The notes beneath the pieces were generated by a model. That model did not search any database. It saw only the letters and a program-made list of their open reading frames with translations, and was not told where the DNA came from. A stretch of 16,287 nt of DNA from CAVUAT01 sp963739545. Its GTDB lineage: Bacteria > Actinomycetota > Thermoleophilia > Solirubrobacterales > 70-9. Positions within the stretch are counted from its first letter, which is position 1, and every line of letters starts with the position of its first letter. The DNA lies in assembly GCA_963739545.1 (NCBI GenBank), contig CAVUAT010000004.1:1-16287 (forward strand). The letters run 5' to 3'. Both the position numbers and the translations under genes were made by a program. Positions 1 through 7,001 of this stretch are shown one piece after another.

Positions 1-2
1 TG

Positions 3-659
<657 letters not shown>

Positions 660-665
660 CCGAGC

Positions 666-2978
666 GTGTCCTTTCCTGCCCCGACGCCTGCGTCGCACCC
701 GGCCGGCTCCGGAAGCGAAGCTGAGGAGCCGGCCGTCAATGGCGCAGCCGTCAGCCAATCACCTCATGTCGCGCTCGGCCTCACAGACTTCGAGTACGAG
801 CGCATCTGCGAGCTGCTTGAGCGCGAGCCGAACCGGGTGGAGCTGGCGATGTTCTCGCTGCTGTGGTCCGAGCACTGCGCCTATAAGCACTCGCGAAAGC
901 TGCTGCGGCGCCTGCCGACCGATGGCGAGCGGGTGGTGATGGGCCCTGGAGAGAACGCGGGAGCGGTCGACATCGGGAACGGGCACGCCGTCGCGTTCAA
1001 GGTCGAGTCGCACAACCACCCGAGCGCGGTCGAGCCGTTCCAGGGGGCGGCGACCGGGATCGGCGGGATCCTGCGCGACGTGTTCGCGATCGGAGCTCGG
1101 CCGATCGCGGTGCTCGACAGCCTTCGCTTCGGCGAGCCGAGCTCCGAGCGCTCGCGCTATCTGTTCGAGGGCGCGGTCGCGGGCATCGGCCACTACGGCA
1201 ACTCGATCGGGGTGCCCAACGTCGGCGGCGAGGTCTACTTCGAACCGCCCTACGAGCACAACTGCCTCGTCAATGCCATGTGCGTCGGGCTGGCGAGGAC
1301 CGAGCAAATGATCCGCGCGGCGGCCGCCGGCCCGGGCAACGTGATCGTGCTGATCGGCGCATCGACCGGGCGCGACGGGATCGGCGGCGCCTCGGTGCTC
1401 GCCTCGGCCGAGCTCGAGGCCGGGGACGACTCGAAGCGCCCCACCGTCCAGATCGGCGACCCGTTCGAGGAGTCGAAGCTGCTCGAGGTGTGCCTGGAGC
1501 TGCTCGACCGCGAGCTGCTCGTCTCGCTCCAGGACCTCGGTGCAGCCGGGCTCACCTCGTCGGCGGGCGAGATGGCTTCCGCCGGCGGCGTCGGGATCGA
1601 CATCGACGTCGCGCGGGTTCCCAAGCGCGAGCCCGACATCGAGCCTTTCGAGGTGATGGTCTCGGAGTCCCAGGAGCGGATGCTCGCCGTCGTCGAGCCT
1701 TCGCGCGTGGACGAGGTGATCGCGCTCTGCGAGCGCTGGCAGACGAACGCGAACGCGATCGGCGAGGTCACCGCCAGCGGCCACCTTCGCGTCCTGGACG
1801 ACGGCGTCGAGGTCGGCGACGTTCCCGTCACCGCCTTGGTCGACGAATGCCCGCTGTACGACCTCGAGCCCGCAGAGCCCGGGGCCTGGCTCTACGGCAA
1901 CGAGGCGACGCTCGGCGAGAGGGTCGCCGTGGCGGCCGGGCGCTCCGCCGACCCCGAGGACCCCTCCTCGATCCTGCTCGCGCTGCTCGGTTCCCCCAAC
2001 GTCGCCTCCAAGCGCTGGGCCTTCGAGCAGTACGACGCCGTCGTCGGCTCGCGCACCGTGCGGCGCCCTGAAGCCGCGGACGCCGCGGTTCTGATGATCC
2101 CCGAATCCGGCCGCGCGATCGGCATCGCGATCGACGGCAACGGCCGCCGCGTGGCGTGCGACCCGCACGCCGGCACGATCGAGGCGGTGCTCGAGTGCGC
2201 CCAGAACCTCGCCTGCGTCGGCGCCGAGCCGCTCGGGTTGACGAACTGCCTGAACTTCGGCAACCCCGAGAAGCCGGCCGTCGCGTGGCAGCTCGACAGC
2301 TCCGTGACGGGGTTGGCCGAGGCCTGCACGGTGCTCGGCGTCCCGGTGGTCGGCGGCAACGTCTCGCTCTACAACGAGACGGCGCAGGGGCCGATCTACC
2401 CCACGCCGGTCGTCGGCATGGTCGGGGAGCTGCCCGATCCCGAGCGCGCGCCCGGCTCGGCGCTGAGCGAAGGCGACGAGATCGTCCTCGTCGGCCCCTT
2501 CGCCCCTTCGCTGGCGGGCTCCGAGCTCGTAAAGCTGCGGGGCGAGCTCGCCGCCGGGCTGCCGGCGACCGAGATCGGCCCGGTCGCCGAGGCCCTCGCC
2601 CTCGTGCGCGCCCTCGTCCGCGAGGGCCTCGCCGGCGGTGTCCACGACGTCAGCGACGGGGGCCTCGCAACCGCGCTGGCAGAGATGGCGCTCGCCGGCG
2701 ACATCGGCGCCGAGATCGACCTCGATCCCTTCGTCGAGCTTCGCGGCTGCTCGGGCGAGACGGCGCTGTTCGGCGAGAGCCCCGGCGGCGTGCTGCTCGC
2801 GGGCTCGGTGGCCGGCGAGGTCGTGAGCCGCGCCGAGGCGGCCGGCGTCGACGCGGTCTCGCTCGGGACAGCAGGTGGGGATCGCGTCGAGATCTCCGCC
2901 GCCGAGCGAGAGGCGTCGGTGCTCGTCGCCGACGCGGCCGCCGCGTGGCGCTCGCTCGCCGCCGTCATGGACGACTAG
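666..2978 (+). CDS. purL: Phosphoribosylformylglycinamidine synthase subunit PurL (small type)
   Basis: Synthetase subunit of FGAM synthase. It converts FGAR, ATP and PurQ-delivered ammonia to FGAM. At 770 residues it has the length of the small Gram-positive/archaeal form, which works with separate PurQ and PurS. Conserved features in order: 'LWSEHCAYKHSR' (around residues 66-77), 'VESHNHPS' (113-120, the nucleotide-binding and catalytic His segment), 'DLGAAGLTSS' in the first PurM-like half, and 'GGVHDVSDGGLATALAEMA' in the second half. The start is GTG at 666. It is the only usable in-frame start before the conserved 'LGLTDFEYERI' segment and gives an N-terminal extension of about 35 residues rich in Pro, Ala and Ser. 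There is no clear Shine-Dalgarno sequence, so translation is probably coupled to purQ, whose stop is 6 bases upstream. Long open frames on the other strand and in other frames over this gene are composition shadows. Confidence 0.98.
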   Translation: MSFPAPTPASHPAGSGSEAEEPAVNGAAVSQSPHVALGLTDFEYERICELLEREPNRVELAMFSLLWSEHCAYKHSRKLLRRLPTDGERVVMGPGENAGAVDIGNGHAVAFKVESHNHPSAVEPFQGAATGIGGILRDVFAIGARPIAVLDSLRFGEPSSERSRYLFEGAVAGIGHYGNSIGVPNVGGEVYFEPPYEHNCLVNAMCVGLARTEQMIRAAAAGPGNVIVLIGASTGRDGIGGASVLASAELEAGDDSKRPTVQIGDPFEESKLLEVCLELLDRELLVSLQDLGAAGLTSSAGEMASAGGVGIDIDVARVPKREPDIEPFEVMVSESQERMLAVVEPSRVDEVIALCERWQTNANAIGEVTASGHLRVLDDGVEVGDVPVTALVDECPLYDLEPAEPGAWLYGNEATLGERVAVAAGRSADPEDPSSILLALLGSPNVASKRWAFEQYDAVVGSRTVRRPEAADAAVLMIPESGRAIGIAIDGNGRRVACDPHAGTIEAVLECAQNLACVGAEPLGLTNCLNFGNPEKPAVAWQLDSSVTGLAEACTVLGVPVVGGNVSLYNETAQGPIYPTPVVGMVGELPDPERAPGSALSEGDEIVLVGPFAPSLAGSELVKLRGELAAGLPATEIGPVAEALALVRALVREGLAGGVHDVSDGGLATALAEMALAGDIGAEIDLDPFVELRGCSGETALFGESPGGVLLAGSVAGEVVSRAEAAGVDAVSLGTAGGDRVEISAAEREASVLVADAAAAWRSLAAVMDD

Positions 2979-3027
2979 AGCCTTAGCGCGGGCTTAGTCC
3001 CGCCGTCCACGATGCCCTCGAGCGAGC

Positions 3028-3036
3028 GGAGGAGGA
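3028..3036 (+). promoter_or_regulatory. Strong Shine-Dalgarno for the DM13-domain gene
   Basis: GGAGGAGGA lies 4 bases before the GTG at 3041. It fixes that GTG as the start. It is among the strongest ribosome-binding sites in the window, in contrast to the weak or missing ones at purL and purF. Confidence 0.75.
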
Positions 3037-3040
3037 TCAA

Positions 3041-3712
3041 GTGGACCGAGGCGAGGGCGTCGAGGGCAACCCGGTGATCGTCGTCGGGCTGATGCTCGCG
3101 CTGATCGGGGCGGGCTCGGTGATCCTGCAGCGCGAGATCGCTTCCACCATCACGGCCGCCCTTGCGCTCAGCGTCGCCTGGGCGGGTCTGGTCGGCCTCG
3201 GGTTCCTGCTCTATGCCCGAGGCCGCGGCCTGCTTCGGCCCGTTCTCGGGGGGCTCGCCGTGGGCGCGGTGATAGCCGGCGGCAGCTACTACTGGTTCTC
3301 CGTCCGCGACGACGAGGTTGACGAGGACGTCGTTACGGCGAGCGCACCAGCACCGGCCGGCGCCAAGTCGGCGGAGCCCGTGAGCGTCGCGCTCGCGACC
3401 GGATCGTTCATGGGCGAGGACGGCCACGATGGCAGCGGCACCGCGACCGTGATCGAACAGGCGAGCGGCGTCCGGGTGCTCACCTTCACCGACTTCGACG
3501 TCGACCCTGGAGCGGCCGTCGAGGTCTGGCTCACCACGGGGCCGAACGAGACCAGCGACCGAGTCGACCTGGGCGACCTGAAGGGCAACGTGGGCGACCA
3601 GCAGTACGAAGTGCCGGCCGATGCGGACCTCGAACGCTACGGCACCGTGGTGCTCTACTGCACACCGTTCACGGTGCGAATCGCGGTGGCAGACCTGAAT
3701 GCCCAGGTATAG
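3041..3712 (+). CDS. Membrane-anchored DM13-domain protein
   Basis: This 223-residue protein has three hydrophobic segments near the N-terminus (about residues 10-28, 38-58 and 64-86). An acidic and Ala/Pro-rich linker follows (about 88-115), then a C-terminal DM13 domain (about 118-220). The DM13 call rests on 'GSFMGEDGHDGSGTA', 'DLGDLKGNVGDQQYEVP' and the closing 'VVLYCTPFTVRIAVADL', which includes the conserved lone Cys207. DM13 domains have been proposed to act in extracytoplasmic redox or electron transfer, but the biochemical role is poorly established. The domain most likely faces outside the membrane (inference). The start is GTG 3041 with a strong Shine-Dalgarno. The 3' end overlaps the next gene by 14 bases, so the two are probably translated together. 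Its place between purL and purF has no obvious metabolic reason. Confidence 0.85.
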   Translation: MDRGEGVEGNPVIVVGLMLALIGAGSVILQREIASTITAALALSVAWAGLVGLGFLLYARGRGLLRPVLGGLAVGAVIAGGSYYWFSVRDDEVDEDVVTASAPAPAGAKSAEPVSVALATGSFMGEDGHDGSGTATVIEQASGVRVLTFTDFDVDPGAAVEVWLTTGPNETSDRVDLGDLKGNVGDQQYEVPADADLERYGTVVLYCTPFTVRIAVADLNAQV

Positions 3713-4916
3713 CCTTCGCGCTCTGAACCCGATCGCCCGCCCCAAGACCAGCATCGTCCGGCTGGCTCTGCTGTTCGCTGTGGCCGTGTGCGCGGTCCCG
3801 GCGGTGGCTGAGGCCAACTTCGTCTACTGGACCAACCAGGGCGGGACCACGATCGGCAGGGCGAAGCTGAACGGCACGGGGATCAACAACAGCTTCATCG
3901 CGGGCCTCAACGACCCGCACGGGATCGCGGTCGACTCGAAGTACATCTACTGGTCGCAGGGCAACGCGGCGACCGGGTCAATCGGGCGGGCCAACCTCGA
4001 CGGCACCGGCGCCAACCCGAACTTCATTCCGCATTCCGCCGGCGTCGACAGTCCCTTTGGAGTGGCGGTGACGAGCTCCGCGCTGTTTTGGTCAAACGCC
4101 GCGGCGACGATCGGCCGTGCCGGCCTCGACGGCACCGGCGCAGTCTCGAACTTCATCGCCGCGCCGGGATCGATCTGCGGCCTCGCGGCCGACGCGAACT
4201 TCGTCTATTGGCTGAGCGACGCCAGCGGCAACAAGATCGGCCGTGCCACGGTGACGAACTCGAGCGTGAACCCTGACTTCATCACGGGGATCACGAGCAA
4301 CTGCGGAGTCGCCGTCGATCCCAGCTTCGTCTACTGGGGCTCGGATGCCAGCTCGATCGGCAGGGCCACGATCGGCGGCACCGGGGCGAACAACAGCTTC
4401 ATCCCGGCCGCGTCGGCCGGCGATCCCTGCGGGGTCGCCGTCAACCCGCAGTACGTCTTCTGGGGGAACCCTCCGGCGGCGATCGGCCGGGCGAATCTGA
4501 AGGGGACCGGGTCGAACCCGGGGTTTGTCTCAGGCCCCACCGGGGTCTGCCTCGTCGCCGCCGCGCCATCGAACAAGGTCACCTTCGGGACGACGAGCCG
4601 CAACAAGAAGAAGGGGACGGCCAAGCTCACGGGGAAGGTCTCGGGGCCCGGTCTGGTCCAGGTGGCGAACACGCCCGCGACCGCCAGCGCCGCGGCCCCG
4701 ACGGTGAAGACGGTCGGCCTGACGCTGGGCGCGGCGGGCTCGTTCACCCTGCCGGTGAAGCCGAAGGGCAAGGCTGCGAAGGCCCTGAAGAAGAAGGGCA
4801 AGACGAAGGTCAAGGTGTTCGTCACCTTCATTCCCGCCGGCGTCGCTGGGGTGGCCAACCCGGTGAAGCGCGAGATCACGTTGGTGAAGAACAGGAAGAA
4901 GAAAAAGAAGAAGTAG
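3699..4916 (+). CDS. Secreted YWTD/NHL-like beta-propeller protein with lysine-rich tail
   Basis: This 405-residue exported protein begins with a basic stretch, a hydrophobic core and a probable signal-peptidase site after Ala39 ('AVAEA|NF'). Six repeats of about 40 residues follow (about 41-285). Each opens with an aromatic motif (FVYW, YIYW, ALFW, FVYW, FVYW, YVFW), followed by 'IGRA-LDGTGAN-FI' and 'GVAV' elements. This pattern resembles the YWTD repeats of six-bladed propellers. From about residue 290 comes an Ig-like, Lys/Ala-rich domain with 'KAAKALKKKGKTKVKVFV', ending in a tail with six consecutive lysines. Such C-terminal domains are familiar to me from Solirubrobacterales secreted proteins. 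Ligand and function are unknown. The ATG at 3699 lies inside the end of the DM13 gene (14-base overlap), which points to translational coupling. The propeller is sure; a precise family name is not. Confidence 0.85.
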   Translation: MPRYSLRALNPIARPKTSIVRLALLFAVAVCAVPAVAEANFVYWTNQGGTTIGRAKLNGTGINNSFIAGLNDPHGIAVDSKYIYWSQGNAATGSIGRANLDGTGANPNFIPHSAGVDSPFGVAVTSSALFWSNAAATIGRAGLDGTGAVSNFIAAPGSICGLAADANFVYWLSDASGNKIGRATVTNSSVNPDFITGITSNCGVAVDPSFVYWGSDASSIGRATIGGTGANNSFIPAASAGDPCGVAVNPQYVFWGNPPAAIGRANLKGTGSNPGFVSGPTGVCLVAAAPSNKVTFGTTSRNKKKGTAKLTGKVSGPGLVQVANTPATASAAAPTVKTVGLTLGAAGSFTLPVKPKGKAAKALKKKGKTKVKVFVTFIPAGVAGVANPVKREITLVKNRKKKKKK

Positions 4917-4930
4917 CAGCCGCTGCTACT
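4912..4930. terminator. Perfect 8-bp hairpin overlapping the propeller gene's stop codon
   Basis: AGTAGCAG (4912-4919), loop CCG, CTGCTACT (4923-4930). The left arm contains the TAG stop. There is no T-tract downstream on the + strand. On the - strand the hairpin would be followed by a pyrimidine- and T-rich run (complement of the Lys codons, about 4894-4911), so the classical intrinsic-terminator geometry exists only for antisense transcription. It may also slow + strand transcription before purF. Confidence 0.4.
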
Positions 4931-4973
4931 CTGCGTTCTCGGGCTGGGGTCCTGCCCGACGCCCCCTATCTCC

Positions 4974-4991
4974 AGAGGTTGAGACACCTCT
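4974..4991 (+). promoter_or_regulatory. Small hairpin just upstream of the purF start
   Basis: AGAGGT (4974-4979), loop TGAGAC, ACCTCT (4986-4991). It is a perfect 6-bp stem ending 7 bases before the TTG start of purF. The left arm is the only Shine-Dalgarno-like purine run in the leader, and it would be buried in the stem. A role in translation control is inference. Confidence 0.3.
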
Positions 4992-4998
4992 TCCCATC

Positions 4999-6471
4999 TT
5001 GAGCGATCGGCCGTTCGACTATTCGGATCGCGATGGCCCGCGCGATGAATGCGGGGTCTTCGGCGTGTACGCACCCGGGCGCGACGTCTCGCGTCTGGCC
5101 TACTTCGCGCTGTACGCGCTCCAGCACCGCGGCCAGGAGTCGGCGGGGATCGCCACCTGCGAGGGCGGCCACATCACGACGCTCCGGGAGCTGGGACTGG
5201 TCTCCCAGGTTTTCGACGAGCAGCAGCTTCGCGCGCTCACGGGGAACATGGGGATCGGCCACGTCCGCTACTCGACGACGGGCGGTGGGGCGTGGGAGAA
5301 CGCACAGCCCGTTTGGCGCGACGACGGCCGCGAGCTGGCGCTGGCGCACAACGGCAACCTGACCAACGCGGTCGAGCTCCACAACGAGCTTCGCGACGCG
5401 GGCGTCGAGCTGCGCGGGACCTCGGACTCGGAGATCATCGCGGCGCTGCTCTCGAGGCGCGCGGGCGAGGGCAACGACTGGATCGAGGATGCCGTGGCCG
5501 AGGTCATGCCGCGGCTCGAGGGAGCGTTCTCGACCGTGGTCATGACCAAGCACGCGGTCGTGGCGTTCCGCGACCCCCACGGCGTGCGGCCCCTCTCGCT
5601 CGGGAAGATGAAGGCGGCCGACGGCAACCCCGAGTGCTTCGTCGTCGCCTCCGAAAGCTGCGCCTTCGACATCATCGGCGCCCGGCTGATCCGCGAGGTC
5701 CAGCCCGGCGAAATGGTCTCGCTGACCGAGGGCGGGCTGGAGATGAAGCAGGTGATCTCGGGCGAGCGCCCCGCGCATTGCGTGTTCGAGCACATCTACT
5801 TCTCGCGCCCCGACTCGCGCCTGGAGGGCAAGGTTCTGCAGAGCGTCCGAGGCAAGATGGGCGAGCAGCTGTGGCAGGAGGCGCCGGTCGACGCAGATCT
5901 CGTGATCTCGGTGCCCGACTCGGGCAACCCTGCGGCCAACGGCTTCGCGCGGGCCTCGGGGCTGCCGCAGGACGACGGGCTGATCAAGAACCGCTACGTC
6001 GCCCGCACGTTCATCCAGCCGGGCCAGGAGCTGCGCAAGCACGGCCTGCGGATGAAGTTCAACCCCCTGCCCGAGATCGTCGCCGGCAAGAGGGTGGTCG
6101 TCGTCGACGACTCGATCGTCCGCGGGAACACGACGCGCCAGATCGTCGCGATGCTGAAGGACGCCGGCGCCAAGGAGGTCCACCTGCGGATCTCCTCGCC
6201 GCCGATCCGCAACCCCTGCCACTACGGCGTCGACATGTCGACGCGCGAAGAGATGGTCGCGCACGAGCGCACCGTCGACGAGATCGCCGCGGAGCTCGGC
6301 GCCGACTCGCTCGCCTACCTGAGCCTCGACGGCGTCTACGAAGCGGTCGGCTCACCGCGCGAGAAGCACTGCGACGCCTGCTTCACGGGCGATTATCCGC
6401 TCGGCGACCACGAGTCCGCGAACGGCAAGTTCGCGCTCGAGGAGATCGCCGTCGTTCCCGCCTCGCGCTAG
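4999..6471 (+). CDS. purF: Amidophosphoribosyltransferase (glutamine PRPP amidotransferase)
   Basis: First committed enzyme of purine synthesis: PRPP plus glutamine gives phosphoribosylamine. The 490-residue protein is of the Bacillus type. A short propeptide (17 residues) precedes 'ECGVFG', so Cys18 should become the N-terminal nucleophile after self-processing. The Ntn glutaminase domain carries 'QHRGQESAG' (42-50) and 'HNGNLTNA' (117-124). The phosphoribosyltransferase domain carries the PRPP loop 'VVVVDDSIVRGNTT' (366-379). All four cysteines expected for the 4Fe-4S cluster of the Bacillus enzyme are visible at 261, 407, 458 and 461. The start is TTG at 4999. No other in-frame start exists between the previous gene and the conserved Cys. 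No Shine-Dalgarno is accessible, and a hairpin lies just upstream. The stop overlaps the stop of the convergent small membrane gene. It is separated from purL by two unrelated genes. Confidence 0.97.
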   Translation: MSDRPFDYSDRDGPRDECGVFGVYAPGRDVSRLAYFALYALQHRGQESAGIATCEGGHITTLRELGLVSQVFDEQQLRALTGNMGIGHVRYSTTGGGAWENAQPVWRDDGRELALAHNGNLTNAVELHNELRDAGVELRGTSDSEIIAALLSRRAGEGNDWIEDAVAEVMPRLEGAFSTVVMTKHAVVAFRDPHGVRPLSLGKMKAADGNPECFVVASESCAFDIIGARLIREVQPGEMVSLTEGGLEMKQVISGERPAHCVFEHIYFSRPDSRLEGKVLQSVRGKMGEQLWQEAPVDADLVISVPDSGNPAANGFARASGLPQDDGLIKNRYVARTFIQPGQELRKHGLRMKFNPLPEIVAGKRVVVVDDSIVRGNTTRQIVAMLKDAGAKEVHLRISSPPIRNPCHYGVDMSTREEMVAHERTVDEIAAELGADSLAYLSLDGVYEAVGSPREKHCDACFTGDYPLGDHESANGKFALEEIAVVPASR

Positions 6472-6671
6472 TAGCCGGGTCGGGGGGCGCGCCGGACGTT
6501 GACGTCCCCGGCCGCGCGGGACGCCATCGCCTGCGTCGAAGGCTCAGCGGCGAGCTCAGCGGCGAGCTCCTTGCGGTCGCCGCGCTCAGCGTGGATGCCC
6601 CAGCCGATGAGCCCGATCGCGGTGACGACGATCGCGAACACGAAACACCCGTAGATGAAGATCCCGAGCAC
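6468..6671 (-). CDS. Small single-pass membrane protein
   Basis: This 67-residue protein has one transmembrane segment at the N-terminus (about residues 2-25, 'FIYGCFVFAIVVTAIGLIGW') and a charged tail containing a duplicated ELAA unit. I do not recognise a family. The start is GTG at 6671, 5 bases after the stop of the upstream small membrane gene, so the two form an operon. The stop shares the tetranucleotide CTAG with the purF stop on the opposite strand (4-base overlap). The hydrophobic segment, tight spacing and GC-ending codons support it as real. It has no obvious ribosome-binding site of its own, so translational coupling is likely. Confidence 0.6.
   Translation of the reverse strand: MLGIFIYGCFVFAIVVTAIGLIGWGIHAERGDRKELAAELAAEPSTQAMASRAAGDVNVRRAPRPGY
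6542..6569. repeat. 12-bp tandem duplication inside the small membrane gene
   Basis: The 12-base unit GCTCAGCGGCGA occurs at 6542-6553 and 6554-6565, followed by a partial third copy (GCTC). On the - strand it encodes the in-frame repeat ELAA-ELAA-E in the cytoplasmic tail. It looks like slippage duplication that preserved the frame. Confidence 0.7.
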
Positions 6672-6676
6672 GGGGC

Positions 6677-6955
6677 TCAGCGCCCGGGGCGGTCGGCGGG
6701 GATTCGCGGGACGAAGAGCGCGCCCAGCGCGAGGATCGACGGGACCCAGATGCCTACGAAGATGCCGGCCTGCTCCTCGCCGGTGAAGTAGAGCGTCACC
6801 GAGAGCACGAAGGAGAGCGCCGCAGCTGCGACCAGCATGGCCCGGGCGACGCGGTCTCGGCCGGCCGCGTCGACGAGCTGCGCCCGCAAGCGTCCGGTGA
6901 CTCCCGCCGAGGCGGAAGGTACAGTCTCTGTAGAAGGTGCGTCAAGAGTTTGCAT
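6677..6955 (-). CDS. Small two-pass membrane protein
   Basis: This 92-residue protein has a hydrophilic N-terminus and two hydrophobic segments (about 38-57 and 62-82), separated by 'TGEEQAG'. The second segment reads 'IFVGIWVPSILALGALFVP'. Similar short proteins are common as hypothetical membrane proteins in actinobacteria; no function is known to me. An upstream in-frame start at 7087 would run through the promoter and into the divergent regulator gene, so ATG 6955 is chosen. It is supported by a promoter placing transcription initiation at or within a base or two of this ATG (6962-6990), implying a leaderless mRNA. It is the first gene of a two-gene operon with the 67-residue membrane protein. 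The divergent cobalamin-binding MerR regulator is its likely controller (inference from arrangement). Confidence 0.7.
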   Translation of the reverse strand: MQTLDAPSTETVPSASAGVTGRLRAQLVDAAGRDRVARAMLVAAAALSFVLSVTLYFTGEEQAGIFVGIWVPSILALGALFVPRIPADRPGR

Positions 6956-6978
6956 GCCTGATTTGTAGCAGTTAGGCT
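6950..6978 (+). promoter_or_regulatory. Candidate promoter of the MerR-purN-purH operon
   Basis: TTGCAT (6950-6955), 17-base spacer, TAGGCT (6973-6978). It fits the TANNNT -10 style of high-GC organisms. The predicted start near 6985 gives a leader of about 17 bases holding AAGGGA (6989-6994), 7 bases before the GTG at 7002. It overlaps the opposite-strand promoter, so the two are likely mutually affected. Confidence 0.4.
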
Positions 6979-6990
6979 GCGGTCTGTCAA
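6962..6990 (-). promoter_or_regulatory. Near-consensus sigma70-type promoter of the membrane-protein pair
   Basis: On the - strand: TTGACA (6990-6985), exactly 17 bases, TACAAA (6967-6962). Six bases separate the -10 box from the ATG at 6955, so transcription should begin on or next to the start codon. The hexamers and spacing are directly visible; use in the cell is inference. Confidence 0.65.
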
Positions 6991-7001
6991 GGGATTGTCC
7001 A

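Noticed and set aside
1280..2986. Overlapping + strand frames inside purL encoding Arg-rich proteins
   Set aside because: Arg-dominated composition with no motifs; the purL frame explains the sequence.
2988..3003. GCGGG-CTTAGT-CCCGC hairpin after purL
   Set aside because: Only five base pairs and no T-tract; common by chance at this GC content.
4917..4998. Purine riboswitch or clear promoter before purF
   Set aside because: No aptamer-like three-way junction and no acceptable -35/-10 pair; only two small hairpins.
6956..7001. Cobalamin riboswitch before the B12-binding regulator
   Set aside because: The divergent gap is only 46 bases, far too short for that aptamer, and no B12-box is visible.
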